A stretch of DNA of 64,000 nucleotides from assembly GCF_051401765.1 (NCBI RefSeq), contig NW_027480564.1, positions 434,001 through 498,000 of the forward strand, given 5' to 3'. The notes beneath the pieces are model-generated. The model saw nothing but the letters and a program-made list of their open reading frames with translations. It made no database searches and was not told where the DNA came from. Within the stretch, counting starts at the first letter, position 1; every line of letters starts with the position of its first letter. Position numbers and translations under genes: made by a program. This stretch comes from Calliopsis andreniformis (lineage: Eukaryota; Arthropoda; Insecta; Hymenoptera; Andrenidae). Below are positions 49,826 through 61,586 of the stretch, piece after piece.

Positions 49826-50008
49826 GAGGTTTGAGGAATAAGGATTGAGGGTTGAGGATTGAGGATTGAGGATTGAGGATTGAGGATTGAGGATTGAGGA
49901 TTGGGGATTGAATATTGAGTACTGAGGAATGAAGATTGATGATTGAGGATTGAGGATTGATGATGGAGGATGAGGGCTGAGGGTTGAGGATTGATGTTTG
50001 AGTATTGA

Positions 50009-50026
50009 ATCCTGAGAATTCAGGAT
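50009..50026 (+). repeat. Perfect 7-bp hairpin landmark with EcoRI site
   Basis: EcoRI at 50016-50021. Followed by TATTGAGTACTGAG, a subtype shared with 61569. Confidence 0.9.
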
Positions 50027-51841
50027 ATTCTATTGAGTACTGAGAATTGAGGATCGATGGTTGAGTACTGAGGACTGAAGGTTGAGGATTGAATGTTGAG
50101 TATTGAGGATTCAGAATTGAGGTTTGAGGACTGAGTATTGAGGATTGAAGATTGAGTATTGAGGATTGAAGATTGAGGATTGAGCATTGAGTATTGAGGA
50201 TTGAGGATGATGTCTGAGGGTTGAGGATTGAGGTTTGAGGACTGAGGACTGAGGATTGAGGACTGAGGATTGAGGATGAGGGCTGAGGGTCGGGGATTGA
50301 GGTTTGACGGCTGAGGACTGAGGATTGAGGATTGAGAATTAAGGATTGATGATAGAGGATTGAAGATTGAGGATTGGGTATTGAGGATTGAAGAATGAGG
50401 ATTGAGGATTGAGGATTGAGGATTGAGGGTTGAGGATCTAGGATTGGAGATTGCTTATTGAGGATTGAATATTGGGGATTGAGGATTGAGGATTGAGGAT
50501 TGAGGATTGAAGATTGATTATTGAGGATTGAGGTTTGAGGATCTAGGATTGGAGACTGAAGATTGAGGATTGAGGATTGAGGGTCGAGTACTGAGGACGA
50601 GGACTGACGGTTGAGGATTGAGGTTTGGGGATTGAGGATTGAGGACTGAGGCTTGAGGATTGAGGATTGAGCATTGAGGATTGAAGATTGAGGACTGGCG
50701 ATTGAGCATTGAAGATTGAGGATTAACGACTGAGGATGTAGGATTGGAGATTGATTATTGAGGATTGAAGATTGAGGATTGAGGACTGAGAATTGAGAAT
50801 TGAGAATTGAGGGTGAGGACTGAGGGTTGAGGATTGAGGTTTGAGGAACGAGGATTGAGGATTGAGGATTGAGGACTGAGGATTGACGATTGAGTATTGA
50901 AGATTGAGGATTGATGACTGAGAATTGAGGACTGAGGATTGAGGATTGAGGATTGAGGATTGAAGATTGAGTATTGAGGATTGAAAGTTGAGGATTGTGG
51001 GTTGAGGATTGAGGTGTGAGAAATGAGGATTGAGGATTGAGGATTGAGGATTGAGGATTGAGGACTGATGATTGTGTATTAGAGATTGAGTATTGATCAC
51101 TGAGGATTGAGGATTGAGGATTGAGGATTGAGGATTGAGGGTTGAAGATTGAATATTGAGGATTGATGATTGAGGATTGATGATTAAGAATTGAGGATGG
51201 AGGATGAGGGCTGAGGGTTGAGGATTGAGGTTTGAGGACTGAGGACAGAGGATTGAGGATTGAGAATTGAGGATTGAAGATTGAGGATTGAGGATTGAAA
51301 ATTGAGTATTGAGGATTGAGGTTTGAGGGCTGAGGATTGAGGATTGAAGATTGAGTATTTAGGATTGAAGATTGAGGATTGAGGATTGAGGATTGAGGAT
51401 TGAGGATGATGTCTGGGGGTTGAGGATTGAGGTTTGAGGACTGAGGACTGAGGATTGAGGACTGAGGATTGAGGATTGAGGATTGAGCATTGAGGATTGA
51501 AGATTGAAGACTGGGGATTGAGGATTGAAGATTGAGAATTAAGGATTGAAGATTGTGGATTGAGTATCTAGGATTGGAGATTGATTATTGAGGATTGAAG
51601 ATTGAGGATTGAGGATTGAGGATTGAGAATTGAGGATGAGGACTGAGGGTTGAGGATTGAGGTTTGAGGTATGAGGATTGAGGGTTGAGGATTGAGGATT
51701 GAGGATTGAGGATTGAGGATTGAGGATTGGGGATTGAATATTGTGTACTGAGGATTGAAGATTGAGGATTGAGGATTGAGGATTGAGGATTGAGGATGGA
51801 GGATGAGGGCTGAGGGTTGAGGATTGAGGTTTGAGTACTGA

Positions 51842-51859
51842 ATCCTGAGAATTCAGGAT
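51842..51859 (+). repeat. Perfect 7-bp hairpin landmark with EcoRI site
   Basis: EcoRI at 51849-51854. The following unit reads ATTCTTTTGGG, a subtype shared only with 63395. Confidence 0.9.
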
Positions 51860-52028
51860 ATTCTTTTGGGTATTGAGAATTTATGGTTGATGGTTGAGTA
51901 TTGAGGATTCAGAATTGAGGTTTGAGGGCTGTGGATTTGGATTGAAGATTGAGTATTGAGGATTGAAGATTGAGGATTGAGGATTGAGGATTGAGGATTG
52001 AGGATGATGTCTGAGGTTTGAGGATTGA

Positions 52029-52572
52029 GGTTTGAGGACTGAGGACTGAGGATTGAGGACTGAGGATTGAGGATGAGGGCTGAGGGTCGGGGATTCAGGT
52101 TTGACGACTGAGTACTGAGGATTGAGGGTTGAGAATTAAGGATTGTTGATAGAGGACTGAAGATTGAGGATTGGGTATTGAGGATTGAAGAATGAGGATT
52201 GAGGATTGAGGATTGAGGATTGAGGGTTGAGGATCTAGAATTGGAGATTGATTATTGAGGATTGAAGATTGGGGATTGAGGATTGAGGATTGAGTATCTA
52301 GGATTGGAGATTGATTATTGAGGATTGAAGATTGAGGATTGAGGATTGAGGATTGAGGATTGAGGATTGAAGATTGAGGATTGAGGATTGAGGATTGAGG
52401 ATTGAGGATTGAAGATTGAGTATTGAGGATTGAAGATTGAGGATTGAGGATTGAGGATTGAGGATTGAGGATTGAAGATTGAGGACTGAGGATTGAGGAC
52501 TGAGGATTGAGGATTGAGGATTGAGCATTGAGGATTGAATATTGAAGACTGGGGATTGAGGATTGAAGATTG
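52029..52572 (+). repeat. Mosaic segment, mainly consensus units
   Basis: About 52030-52300 resembles 16050-16320 (GGTCGGGGATTCAGG, GACTGAGTACTGAG). About 52325-52530 is mostly plain GATTGAG with GATTGAA variants. No gene is seen. Confidence 0.7.
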
Positions 52573-53570
52573 AGAATTAAGGATTGAAGATTGTGGATCG
52601 ACGATCTAGGATTGGAGATTGATTATTGAGGATTGAAGATTGAGGATTGAGGATTGAGGATTGAGGATTGAGAATTGAGGATGTGGACTGAGGGTTGAGG
52701 ATTGAGGTTTGAGGAATGAGGATTGAGGGATGAGGATTGAGGATTGAGGATTGAGGATTGAGGATTGAGGATTGAGGATTGGGGATTGAATATTGAGTAC
52801 TGAGGATGGAAGATTGAGGATTGATCACTGAGGATTGAGGACTGAGGATTGAGGATTGAGGATTGAGGATTGAAGACTGAATATTGAGGATTGAAGATTG
52901 AGGATTGAGGTTTGAGGGTTGAGGATGGATGATGAGGGCTGAGGGCTGAGGATTGAGGTTTGAGGACTGAGGACTGAGGATTGGGGATCGAGAGTTGAGG
53001 ATTGAGGATTGAGGATTGAGGATTGAGGATTGAGAATTGAGGATTGATGATTGAGGGTTGAAAATTGAATATTGAGGATTGAAGATTGAGGGTTGATGAT
53101 TAAGGATTGAGGATGGAGGATGAGGGCTGAGGGTTGAGGGTTGAGGTTTGAGGACCGAGGACTGAGGATTGAGGATTGAGAATTGAGGATTGAGGGTTGA
53201 GGATTGAAGATTGAGGATTGGGTATTGAGGACTGAACATTGAGGATTGTGGATTCAGGATTGGAGGTTGAATATTGATGAATGAATATTAACGATTGAGG
53301 ATTGAGTGTTGTGGATTGAGGACGAGGAATGAGGCATCAGTATTGATACTTGAGGGCTGAGGATTGAGGATTGAGGATTGCGAATTGAGGATTGAAGATT
53401 GAAGATTGAGGATTGGGTATTGAGGATTGTAGAATGAGGATTGAGGATTGAGGATTGAGGATTGAGGATTGAAAATTGAGTATTGAGGATTGAAGATTGA
53501 GGATTGAGTATTGAGGATTGAGGATTGAGGATTGAAGATTGAGTATTGAGGATTGAAGATTGAGGATTGA
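52573..53570 (+). repeat. 1-kb block, third copy of 48830-49825
   Basis: Offset is 3743 bp to 48853 and 5144 bp to 57740 at the dyad. GGCATCAG near 53333 replaces the GGATCAG of the others, and GATGTGGACTGAG (about 52680) is shared with 57826, which groups this copy with the 57.7-kb one. Confidence 0.85.
52596..52606 (+). repeat. GATCG-A-CGATC dyad landmark
   Basis: Perfect copy at the left end of the 52573-53570 block. Confidence 0.85.
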
Positions 53571-55200
53571 GGATTGAGGATTGAGGATTGAGGATTGAAG
53601 ATTGAGGATTGAGGATTGAGGATTGAGGATTGAGGATTGCAGATTGAGGATTGGGGATTGAGGATTGGCGATTGAGGATTGAATATTGAGAATTGAGGAT
53701 TGAGGTTTGAGGATTGAGGACGAGGACTGACGGTAGAGGATTTAGGTTTGAGGATTGAGGACTGAGGATCGAGGACTGAGGATTGAGGATTGGAGATTGA
53801 GGATTGGGGATTGAGGATTGGCGATTGAGGATTGAGTATTGAGAATTGAGGATTGATGGTTGAGCATTGAGTATTCATGGCTGAGGATTGTGTGTTGAAT
53901 ATTGAGGGTTGAGGATTGAGGATTGAGTACTGAGGATTGAGGATTGAAGATTGAGCATTGATGATTGAATATTGAGAATTGAGGATTGAGGTTTGAGGAT
54001 TGAGGACGAGGACTGACGGTAGAGGATTTAGGTTTGAGGATTGAGGACTGAGGATTGAGGACTGAGGATTGAGGATTGAGGATTGAGCATTGAGGATTGA
54101 ATATTGAAGACTGGGGATTGAGGATTGAAGATTGAGAATTAAGGATTGAAGATTGTGGATCGACGATCTAGGATTGGAGATTGATTATTGAGGATTGAGG
54201 ATTGAGGATTGAAGATTGAGTATTGAGGATTGAAGATTGAGGATTGAGGATTGAGGATTGAGGATTGAGGATTGAAGATTCAGGATTGAGGTTTGAGGAC
54301 TGAGGATTGAGGATTGAAGATTGAGGATTGAGGATTGAAGATTGAGTATTGATGATTGAATACTGAGGATTGAGGATTGAGGTTTGAGGATTGAGGACGA
54401 GGACTGACGGTAGAGGATTGAGGTTTGTAGTTTGAGGATTGAGGATTGAGGACTGAGGATTGAGGATTGAGGATTAAGCATTGAGAATTGAAGATTGAAG
54501 ACTGGGGATTGAGGATTGATGATTGAGAATTAAGGATTGAAGATTGTGGATTGAGGATCTAGGATTGGAGATTGATTATTGAGGATTGAAGATTGAGGAT
54601 TGAGGATTGAGGATTGATGATTGAGAATTGAGGATGAGGACTGAGGGTTGAGGATTGAGGTTTGAAGAATGGGGATTGAGGGTAGGGTTGAGGATTGAGG
54701 ATTGACGATTGAGGATTGAGTATTGAAGATTGAGTATTGATGCCTGAGGATTGAGGATTGAGGATTGAGGATTGAGGATTGGGGATTGAATATTGAGTAC
54801 TGAGGATTGAAGATTGAGGATTGAGGATGGAGGATTGTGGATGGAGGATGAGGGCTGAGGGTTGAGGATTGAGGTTTGAGGACTGAGGACTGAGGATTGA
54901 GGACTGAGGAATGAGGATGAGGGCTGATGGTCGGGGATTGAGGTTTGGCGGCTGAGGACTGAGGATTGAGGATTGAGAATTAAGGATTGTTGATAGAGGA
55001 CTGAAGATAGAGGATTGGGTATTGAGGATTGAAGAATGAGGATTGAGGATTGAGGATTGAGGATTGAGGGTTGAGGATCTAGAATTGGAGATTGATTATT
55101 GAGGATTGAAGATTGGGGATTGAGGATTGAGGATTGAGTATATAGGATTGGAGATTGATTATTGAGGATTGAAGATTGGGGATTGAGGATTGAGGATTGA
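53571..55200 (+). repeat. Mosaic of modules seen near 34.7-35.2, 48.4-48.9 and 60 kb
   Basis: About 53640-53880 contains TTGGCGATTG, then GACGAG followed by GACTGACGGTAGAGGATTTAGG, twice over. About 54280-54800 matches 59860-60360 in order (TTCAGG, TTGATGATTGAATACTG, GAAGAATGGGG). A GGCGGCTGAG variant near 54947 is unusual. No gene is seen. Confidence 0.7.
54158..54168 (+). repeat. GATCG-A-CGATC dyad landmark
   Basis: Perfect copy, 1562 bp after 52596. Confidence 0.85.
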
Positions 55201-56169
55201 GTATCTAGGATTGGAGATTGATTATTGAGGATTGAAGATTGAGGATTGATGATTGAGGATTGAGAATTGAGAATTGAGGATGAGGACTGAGGGTTGAGGA
55301 TTGAGGTTTGAGAAATGAGGATTGAGGATTGAGGATTGAGGATTGAGGATTGAGGATTGAGGATTGTGTATTAAAGATTGAGTATTGATCACTGAGGATT
55401 GAGGATTGAGGATTGAGTGTTGAGGATTGAGGGTTGATGATTGAATATTGAGGATTGAAGATTGAGGATTGATGATTAAGGATTGAGGATGGAGGATGAG
55501 GGCTGAGTGTTGAGGATTGAGGTTTGAGGACTGAGGACAGAGGACTGAGGATTGAGAATTGAGGATTGAGGATTGAGGATTGAAGATTGAGTATTGAGGA
55601 TTGAAGATTGAGGATTGAGGATTGACGATTGTGGATTGTGGATTGAAGATTGTGTATTGAGGATTGAAGATTGAGGATTGAGGATTGAGGATTGAGGATT
55701 GAGGATTAAAGATTGAGGATAGAGGATTGAGGATTGAGGATTGAGCATTGAGGATTGAAGATTGAATATTGATGATTGAAGATTGAGGATTGAGGATTGA
55801 GGGTTGTGGATTGAGGACGAGTACTGAGGGTTGAATATTGATGATTGAGGTCTGAGGATTGAGGATTGAGGATTGAAAATTGAGGATTGAGGATTGAGGA
55901 TTGAGGATTGAGGATTGAAGATTGGATATTGAGGATTGAAGATTGAGGATTGAGGATTGAGGACTGAGGATTGAGGCTTGAAGGTTGAGTATTGAAGATT
56001 CAGGATTGAGGTTTGAGGACTGAGGATTGAGGATTGAAGATTGAGTATTAGGGATTGAAGATTGAGGATTGAGGATTGAGGATTGAGGATTGAGGATTGA
56101 GGATGATGTCTGAGGGTTGAGGATTGAGGTTTGAGGACTGAGGACTGAGGATTGAGGACTGAGGATTGA
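55201..56169 (+). repeat. Block related to 36810-37560 and 45480-46240
   Basis: The stretch 55476-55748 matches 37086-37358 (offset 18390 bp) and 45758-46030 (offset 9718 bp), including TTAAAGATTGAGGATAGAG. This copy has GACGAGTACTG where the others have GACGAGGACTG (about 55816). No gene is seen. Confidence 0.8.
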
Positions 56170-58710
56170 GGATGAGTGCTGAGGGTCGGGGATTGAGGTT
56201 TGACGGCTGAGGACTGACGATTGAGGATTGAGAATTAAGGATTGTTGATAGAGGATTGAAGATTGAGGATTGGGTATTGAGGATTGAAGAATTAGGATTG
56301 AGGATTGAGGATTGAAGATTGAGGGTTGAGGATCTAGAATTGGAGATTGATTATTGAGGATTGAAGATTGAGGATTGAGGATTGAGAATTGAGAATTGAG
56401 AATTGAGGATGAGGACTGAGGGTTGAGGATTGAGGTTTGAGGAATGAGGATTGAGGGATGAGGATTGAGGATTGAGGATTGAGGATTGAGGATTGAGGAT
56501 TGAGGATTGGGGATTGAATATTGAGTACTGAGGATGGAAGATTGAGGATTGATCACTGAGGATTGAGGACTGAGGATTGAGGATTGAGGATTGAGCATTG
56601 AAGACTGAATATTGAGGATTGAAGATTGAGGATTGAGGTTTGAGGGTTGAGGATGGATGATGAGGGCTGAGGGTTGAGGATTGAGGTTTGAGGACTGAGG
56701 ACTGAGGATTGGGGATCGAGAGTTGAGGATTGAGGATTGAGGATTGAGGATTGAGGATTGAGGATTGAGAATTGAGGATTGATGATTGAGGGTTGAAAAT
56801 TGAATATTGAGGATTGAAGATTGAGGGTTGATGATTAAGGATTGAGGATGGAGGATGAGGGCTGAGGGTTGAGGATTGAGGTTTGAGGACCGAGGACTGA
56901 GGATTGAGGATTGAGAATTGAGGATTGAGGGTTGAGGATTGAAGATTGAGGATTGGGTATTGAGGACTGAACATTGAGGATTATGGATTCAGGATTGAAG
57001 GTTGAATATTGATGAATGAATATTAACGATTGAGGATTGAGTGTTGTGGATTGAGGACGAGGAATGAGGGATCAGTATTGATACTTGAGGGCTGAGGATT
57101 GAGGATTGAGGATTGCGAATTGAGGATTGAATATTGAAGATTGAGGATTGGGTATTGAGGATTGTAGAATGAGGATTGAGGATTGAGGATTGAGGATTGA
57201 GGATTGAAAATTGAGTATTGAGGATTGAAGATTGAGGATTGAGTATTGAGGATTGAGGATTGAGGATTGAAGATTGAGTATTGAGGATTGAAGATTGAGG
57301 ATTGAGGATTGAGGATTGAGGATTGAGGATTGAAGATTGAGGATTGAGGATTGAGGATTGAGGATTGAGGATTGGAGATTGAGGATTGGGGATTGAGGAT
57401 TGGCGATTGAGGATTGAGTATTGAGAATTGAGTATTGATGGTTGAGCATTGAGGATTCATGGCTGAGGATTGTGTGTTGAATATTGAGGGTTGAGGATTG
57501 AGGATTGAGGACTGAGGATTGAGGATTGAAGATTGAGTATTGATGATTGAATATTGAGAATTGAGGATTGAGGTTTGAGGATTGAGGACGAGGACTGACG
57601 GTAGAGGATTTAGGTTTGAGGATTGAGGACTGAGGATTGAGGACTGAGGATTGAGGATTGAGGATTGAGCATTGAGGATTGAATATTGAAGACTGGGGAT
57701 TGAGGATTGAAGATTGAGAATTAAGGATTGAAGATTGTGGATCGACGATCTAGGATTGGAGATTGATTATTGACGATTGAAGATTGAGGATTGAGGATTG
57801 AGGATTGAGGATTGAGAATTGAGGATGTGGACTGAGGGTTGAGGATTGAGGTTTGAGGAATGAGGATTGAGGGATGAGGATTGAGGATTGAGGATTGAGG
57901 ATTGAGGATTGAGGATTGAGGATTGGGGATTGAATATTGAGTACTGAGGATGGAAGATTGAGGATTGATCACTGAGGATTGAGGACTGAGGATTGAGGAT
58001 TGAGGATTGAGGATTGAAGACTGAATATTGAGGATTGAAGATTGAGGATTGAGGTTTGAGGGTTGAGGATGGATGATGAGGGCTGAGGGTTGAGGATTGA
58101 GGTTTGAGGACTGAGGACTGAGGATTGGGGATCGAGAGTTGAGGATTGAGGATTGAGGATTGAGGATTGAGGATTGAGAATTGAGGATTGATGATTGAGG
58201 GTTGAAAATTGAATATTGAGGATTGAAGATTGAGGGTTGGTGATTAAGGATTGAGGATGGAGGATGAGGGCTGAGGGTTGAGGATTGAGGTTTGAGGACC
58301 GAGGACTGAGGATTGAGGATTGAGAATTGAGGATTGAGGGTTGAGGATTGAAGATTGAGGATTGGGTATTGAGGACTGAACATTGAGGATTGTGGATTCA
58401 GGATTGAAGGTTGAATATTGATGAATGAATATTAACGATTGAGGATTGAGTGTTGTGGATTGAGGACGAGGAATGTGGGATCAGTATTGATACTTGAGGG
58501 CTGAGGATTGAGGATTGAGGATTGCGAATTGAGGATTGAAGATTGAAGATTGAGGATTGGGTATTGAGGACTGTAGAATGAGGATTGAGGATTGAGGATT
58601 GAGGATTGAGGATTGAAAATTGAGTATTGAGGATTGAAGATTGAGGATTGAGTATTGAGGATTGAGGATTGGGGATTGAAGATTGAGTATTGAGGATTGA
58701 AGATTGAGCA
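56170..58710 (+). repeat. 2.5-kb block, copy of 47283-49825
   Basis: Downstream member of the 8887-bp-offset pair. Differences noticed include GATTATGG for GGTTGTGG near 56982 and TTGGTGATTAAG for TTGATGATTAAG near 58239. Confidence 0.9.
57740..57750 (+). repeat. GATCG-A-CGATC dyad landmark
   Basis: Perfect copy; the last dyad in the window. Confidence 0.85.
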
Positions 58711-60350
58711 TTGAGGATTGAGGATTGAGGATTGAGGATTGAAGATTGAGGATTGAGGATTGAGGATTGAGGATTGAGCATTGAGGATTGAAGATTGAGT
58801 ATTGATGATTGAAGATTGAGGATTGAGGATTGAGTGTTGTGGATTGAGGACGAGTACTGAGGGTTGAATATTGATGATTGAGGTCTGAGGATTGAGGATT
58901 GAGGATTGAAAATTGAGGATTGAGGATTGAGGATTGAGGATTGATGATTGAAGATTGAGTATCGAGGATTGAAGATTGAGGATTGAGGATTGAGGATTGA
59001 GGAATGATGATTGAAGATTGTGTATTGAAGATTGAGGATTGAGGATTGAGGATTGAGGATTGAGGATTGAGGATTGAAGATTGAGGGTTGGGTATTGAGG
59101 ATTGAAGAATGAGGATTGAGGATTGAGTATTGAGGATTGAGGATTGAGGATCTAGGATTGGAGATTGATTATTGAGGATTGAAGATTGAGGATTGAGGAT
59201 TGAGGATTGAGGACCTTGAATTGGAGATTGATTATTGAGGATTGAAGATTGAGGATTGATGATTGAGGATTGAGAATTGAGAATTGAGGATGAGGACTGA
59301 GGGTTGAGGATTGAGGTTTGAGAAATGAGGATTGAGGATTGAGGATTGAGGATTGAGGATTGAGGATTGAGGGTTGAGGATTGAGGTTTGAGAAATGAGG
59401 ATTGAGGATTGAGGATTGAGGATTGAGGATTGAGGATTGAGGAATGTGTATTAAAGATTGAGTATTGATCACTGAGGATTGGGGATTGAATATTGACTAC
59501 TGAGGATTGAAGATTGAGGATTGAGGACTGAGGATTGAGGATTGAGGATTGAAGATTGAGGATTGAGGATTGAGGATTGAGGATTGAGCATTGAGGATTG
59601 AAGATTGAACATTGATGGTTGAAGATTGAGGATTGAGGATTGAGTGTTGTGGATTGAGGACGAGGACTGAGGGTTGAATATTGATGATTGAGGTCTGAGG
59701 ATTGAGGATTGAGGATTGAAAATTGAGGATTGAGGATTGAGGATTGAGGATTGAGGATTGAAGATTGGATATTGAGGATTGAAGATTGAGGATTGAGGAT
59801 TGAGGACTGAGGATTGAGGCTTGAAGGTTGAGTATTGAGGATTCAGGATTGAGGTTTGAGGACTGAGGATTGAGGATTGAAGATTGAGGATTGAGGATTG
59901 AAGATTGAGTATTGATGATTGAATACTGAGGATTGAGGATTGAGGTTTGAGGATTGAGGACGAGGACTGACGGTAGAGGATTGAGGTTTGTGGTTTGAGG
60001 ATTGAGGATTGAGGACTGAGGATTGAGGATTGAGGATTAAGCATTGAGGATTGAAGATTGAAGACTGGGGATTGAGGATTGATGATTGAGAATTAAGGAT
60101 TGAAGATTGTGGATTGAGGATCTAGGATTGGAGATCGATTATTGAGGATTGAAGATTGAGGATTGAGGATTGAGGATTGAGGATTGAGAGTTGAGTATGA
60201 GGACTGAGGGTTGAGGATTGAGGTTTGAAGAATGGGGATTGAGGGTTGAGGGTTGAGGATTGAGGATTGAGGATTGAGGATTGAGTATTGAAGATTGAGT
60301 ATTGATGCCTGAGGATTGAGGATTGAGGATTGAGGATTGAGGGATTGGGG
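58711..60350 (+). repeat. Block related to the 14.4-15.4, 30.1-31.3 and 35.4-36.7 kb modules
   Basis: Contains TATCGAGG, GAATGATGATTG, ACCTTGAATTGG (about 59213), two GTTTGAGAAATGAG modules (about 59318 and 59388), and the GAACATTGATGG / GACGAG module near 59610-59680. The order follows the other copies but with the section between about 59470 and 59520 shortened. No gene is seen. Confidence 0.75.
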
Positions 60351-61380
60351 ATTGAATATTGAGTACTGAGGATTGATTATTGAGGATTGAAGATTGGGGA
60401 TTGAGGATTGAGGATTGAGTATCTAGGATTGGAGATTGATTATTGAGGATTGAAGATTGAGGATTGAGGATTGAGGATTGAAAATTGAGAGTTGAGGATG
60501 AGGACTGAGGGTTGAGGGTTGAGGTTTGAGAAATGAGGATTGAAGATTGAGGATTGAGGATTGAGGATTGAGGATTGAGGATTGAGGATTGAGTATTGAA
60601 GATTGAGTATTGATCACTGAGGATTGAGGATTGAGGTTTGAGGACTGAGGATTGAGGATTGAAGATTGAGTATTGAGGATTGATGGCTGAGGATTGAGGA
60701 TTGAGGATTGAGGATCGAGGATTGAGTATTGATGATTGAGGATTGATGATTGAGGATTGAGGTTTGAGGATTGGGTATTGAGGATTGAGCGTTGAGGTTT
60801 GAGGACTGAGGGCTGAGGATTGAGGATTGAAGATTGAGGATTGGTTATTGAGGATAGAGGATTGAGGATGGAGGATGAGGGCTGAGGGTTGAGGATTGAG
60901 GATTGAGTATTGAGTCCTGAGATTTCAGGATATTCTATTGGGTATTGAGAGTTGAGGATTGATGGTTGAGTATTGAGGACTGAGGATTGGGGCTTGAAGG
61001 TTGAGTATTGAAGATTCAGGATTGAGGTTTGGGGACTGAGGATTGAAGATTGAAGATTGAGGATTGGGGATTGAGGATTGGCGATTGAGGATTGAGTATT
61101 GAGAATTGAGGATTGATGGTTGAGTATTGAGGATTCATGGCTGAGGGTTGTGTGTTGAATATTGAGGGTTGAGGATCGAGGATTGAGGATTGAGGATTGA
61201 GGATTGAAGATTGAGTATTGATGATTGAATATTGAGGATTGAGGATTGAGGTTTGAGGATTGAGGACGAGGACTGACGGTAGAGGATTGAGGTTTGAGGA
61301 TTGAGGACTGAGGATTGAGGACTGAGGATTGAGCATTGAGGATTGAGGATTGAGAATTGAGGATGAGGACTGAGGGTTGA
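60351..61380 (+). repeat. Segment with least obvious large duplication
   Basis: Still the 7-bp array, but about 60620-60900 has an order I did not find elsewhere: GATGGCTG, GATCGAGG, several TTGATGATTG units, GCGTTGAGG and TTGGTTATTGAGGATAGAG. A diverged hairpin copy lies at 60915. About 61060-61330 resembles 4820-5100 and 34840-35120. No gene is seen. Confidence 0.65.
60915..60930 (+). repeat. Hairpin landmark, 6-bp stem, EcoRI site lost
   Basis: Arms TCCTGA and TCAGGA with loop GATT. The loop change (GATTTC for GAATTC) removes the EcoRI site but not the stem. Confidence 0.8.
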
Positions 61381-61568
61381 GGATTGAGGTTTGAGGAACA
61401 AGGATTGAGGGTTGAGGATTGAGGATTGAGGATTGAGGATTGAGCATTGAGGATTGAGGATTGGGGATTGAATATTGAGTACTGAGGAATGAAGATTGAT
61501 GATTGAGGATTGAGGATTGATGATGGAGGATGAGGGCTGAGGGTTGAGGATTGATGTTTGAGTATTGA

Positions 61569-61586
61569 ATCCTGAGAACTCAGGAT
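61569..61586 (+). repeat. Hairpin landmark, perfect stem, EcoRI site lost
   Basis: Arms ATCCTGA and TCAGGAT are intact; the loop is GAAC instead of GAAT, so the EcoRI site is gone. Its duplicate at 50009 keeps the site. Confidence 0.88.

Larger units (their letters stand above)
49821..52028 (+). repeat. 2.2-kb block duplicated at 61381-63581
   Basis: Offset is 11560 bp (ACTGAGGAAT at 49921 and 61481; hairpin at 50009 and 61569) and 11553 bp after one unit is lost (hairpin at 51842 and 63395). Few base differences are visible, for example TTGCTTATTG against TTGGTTATTG near 50451. This block reintroduces the hairpin landmark after its 21-kb absence. Confidence 0.92.
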
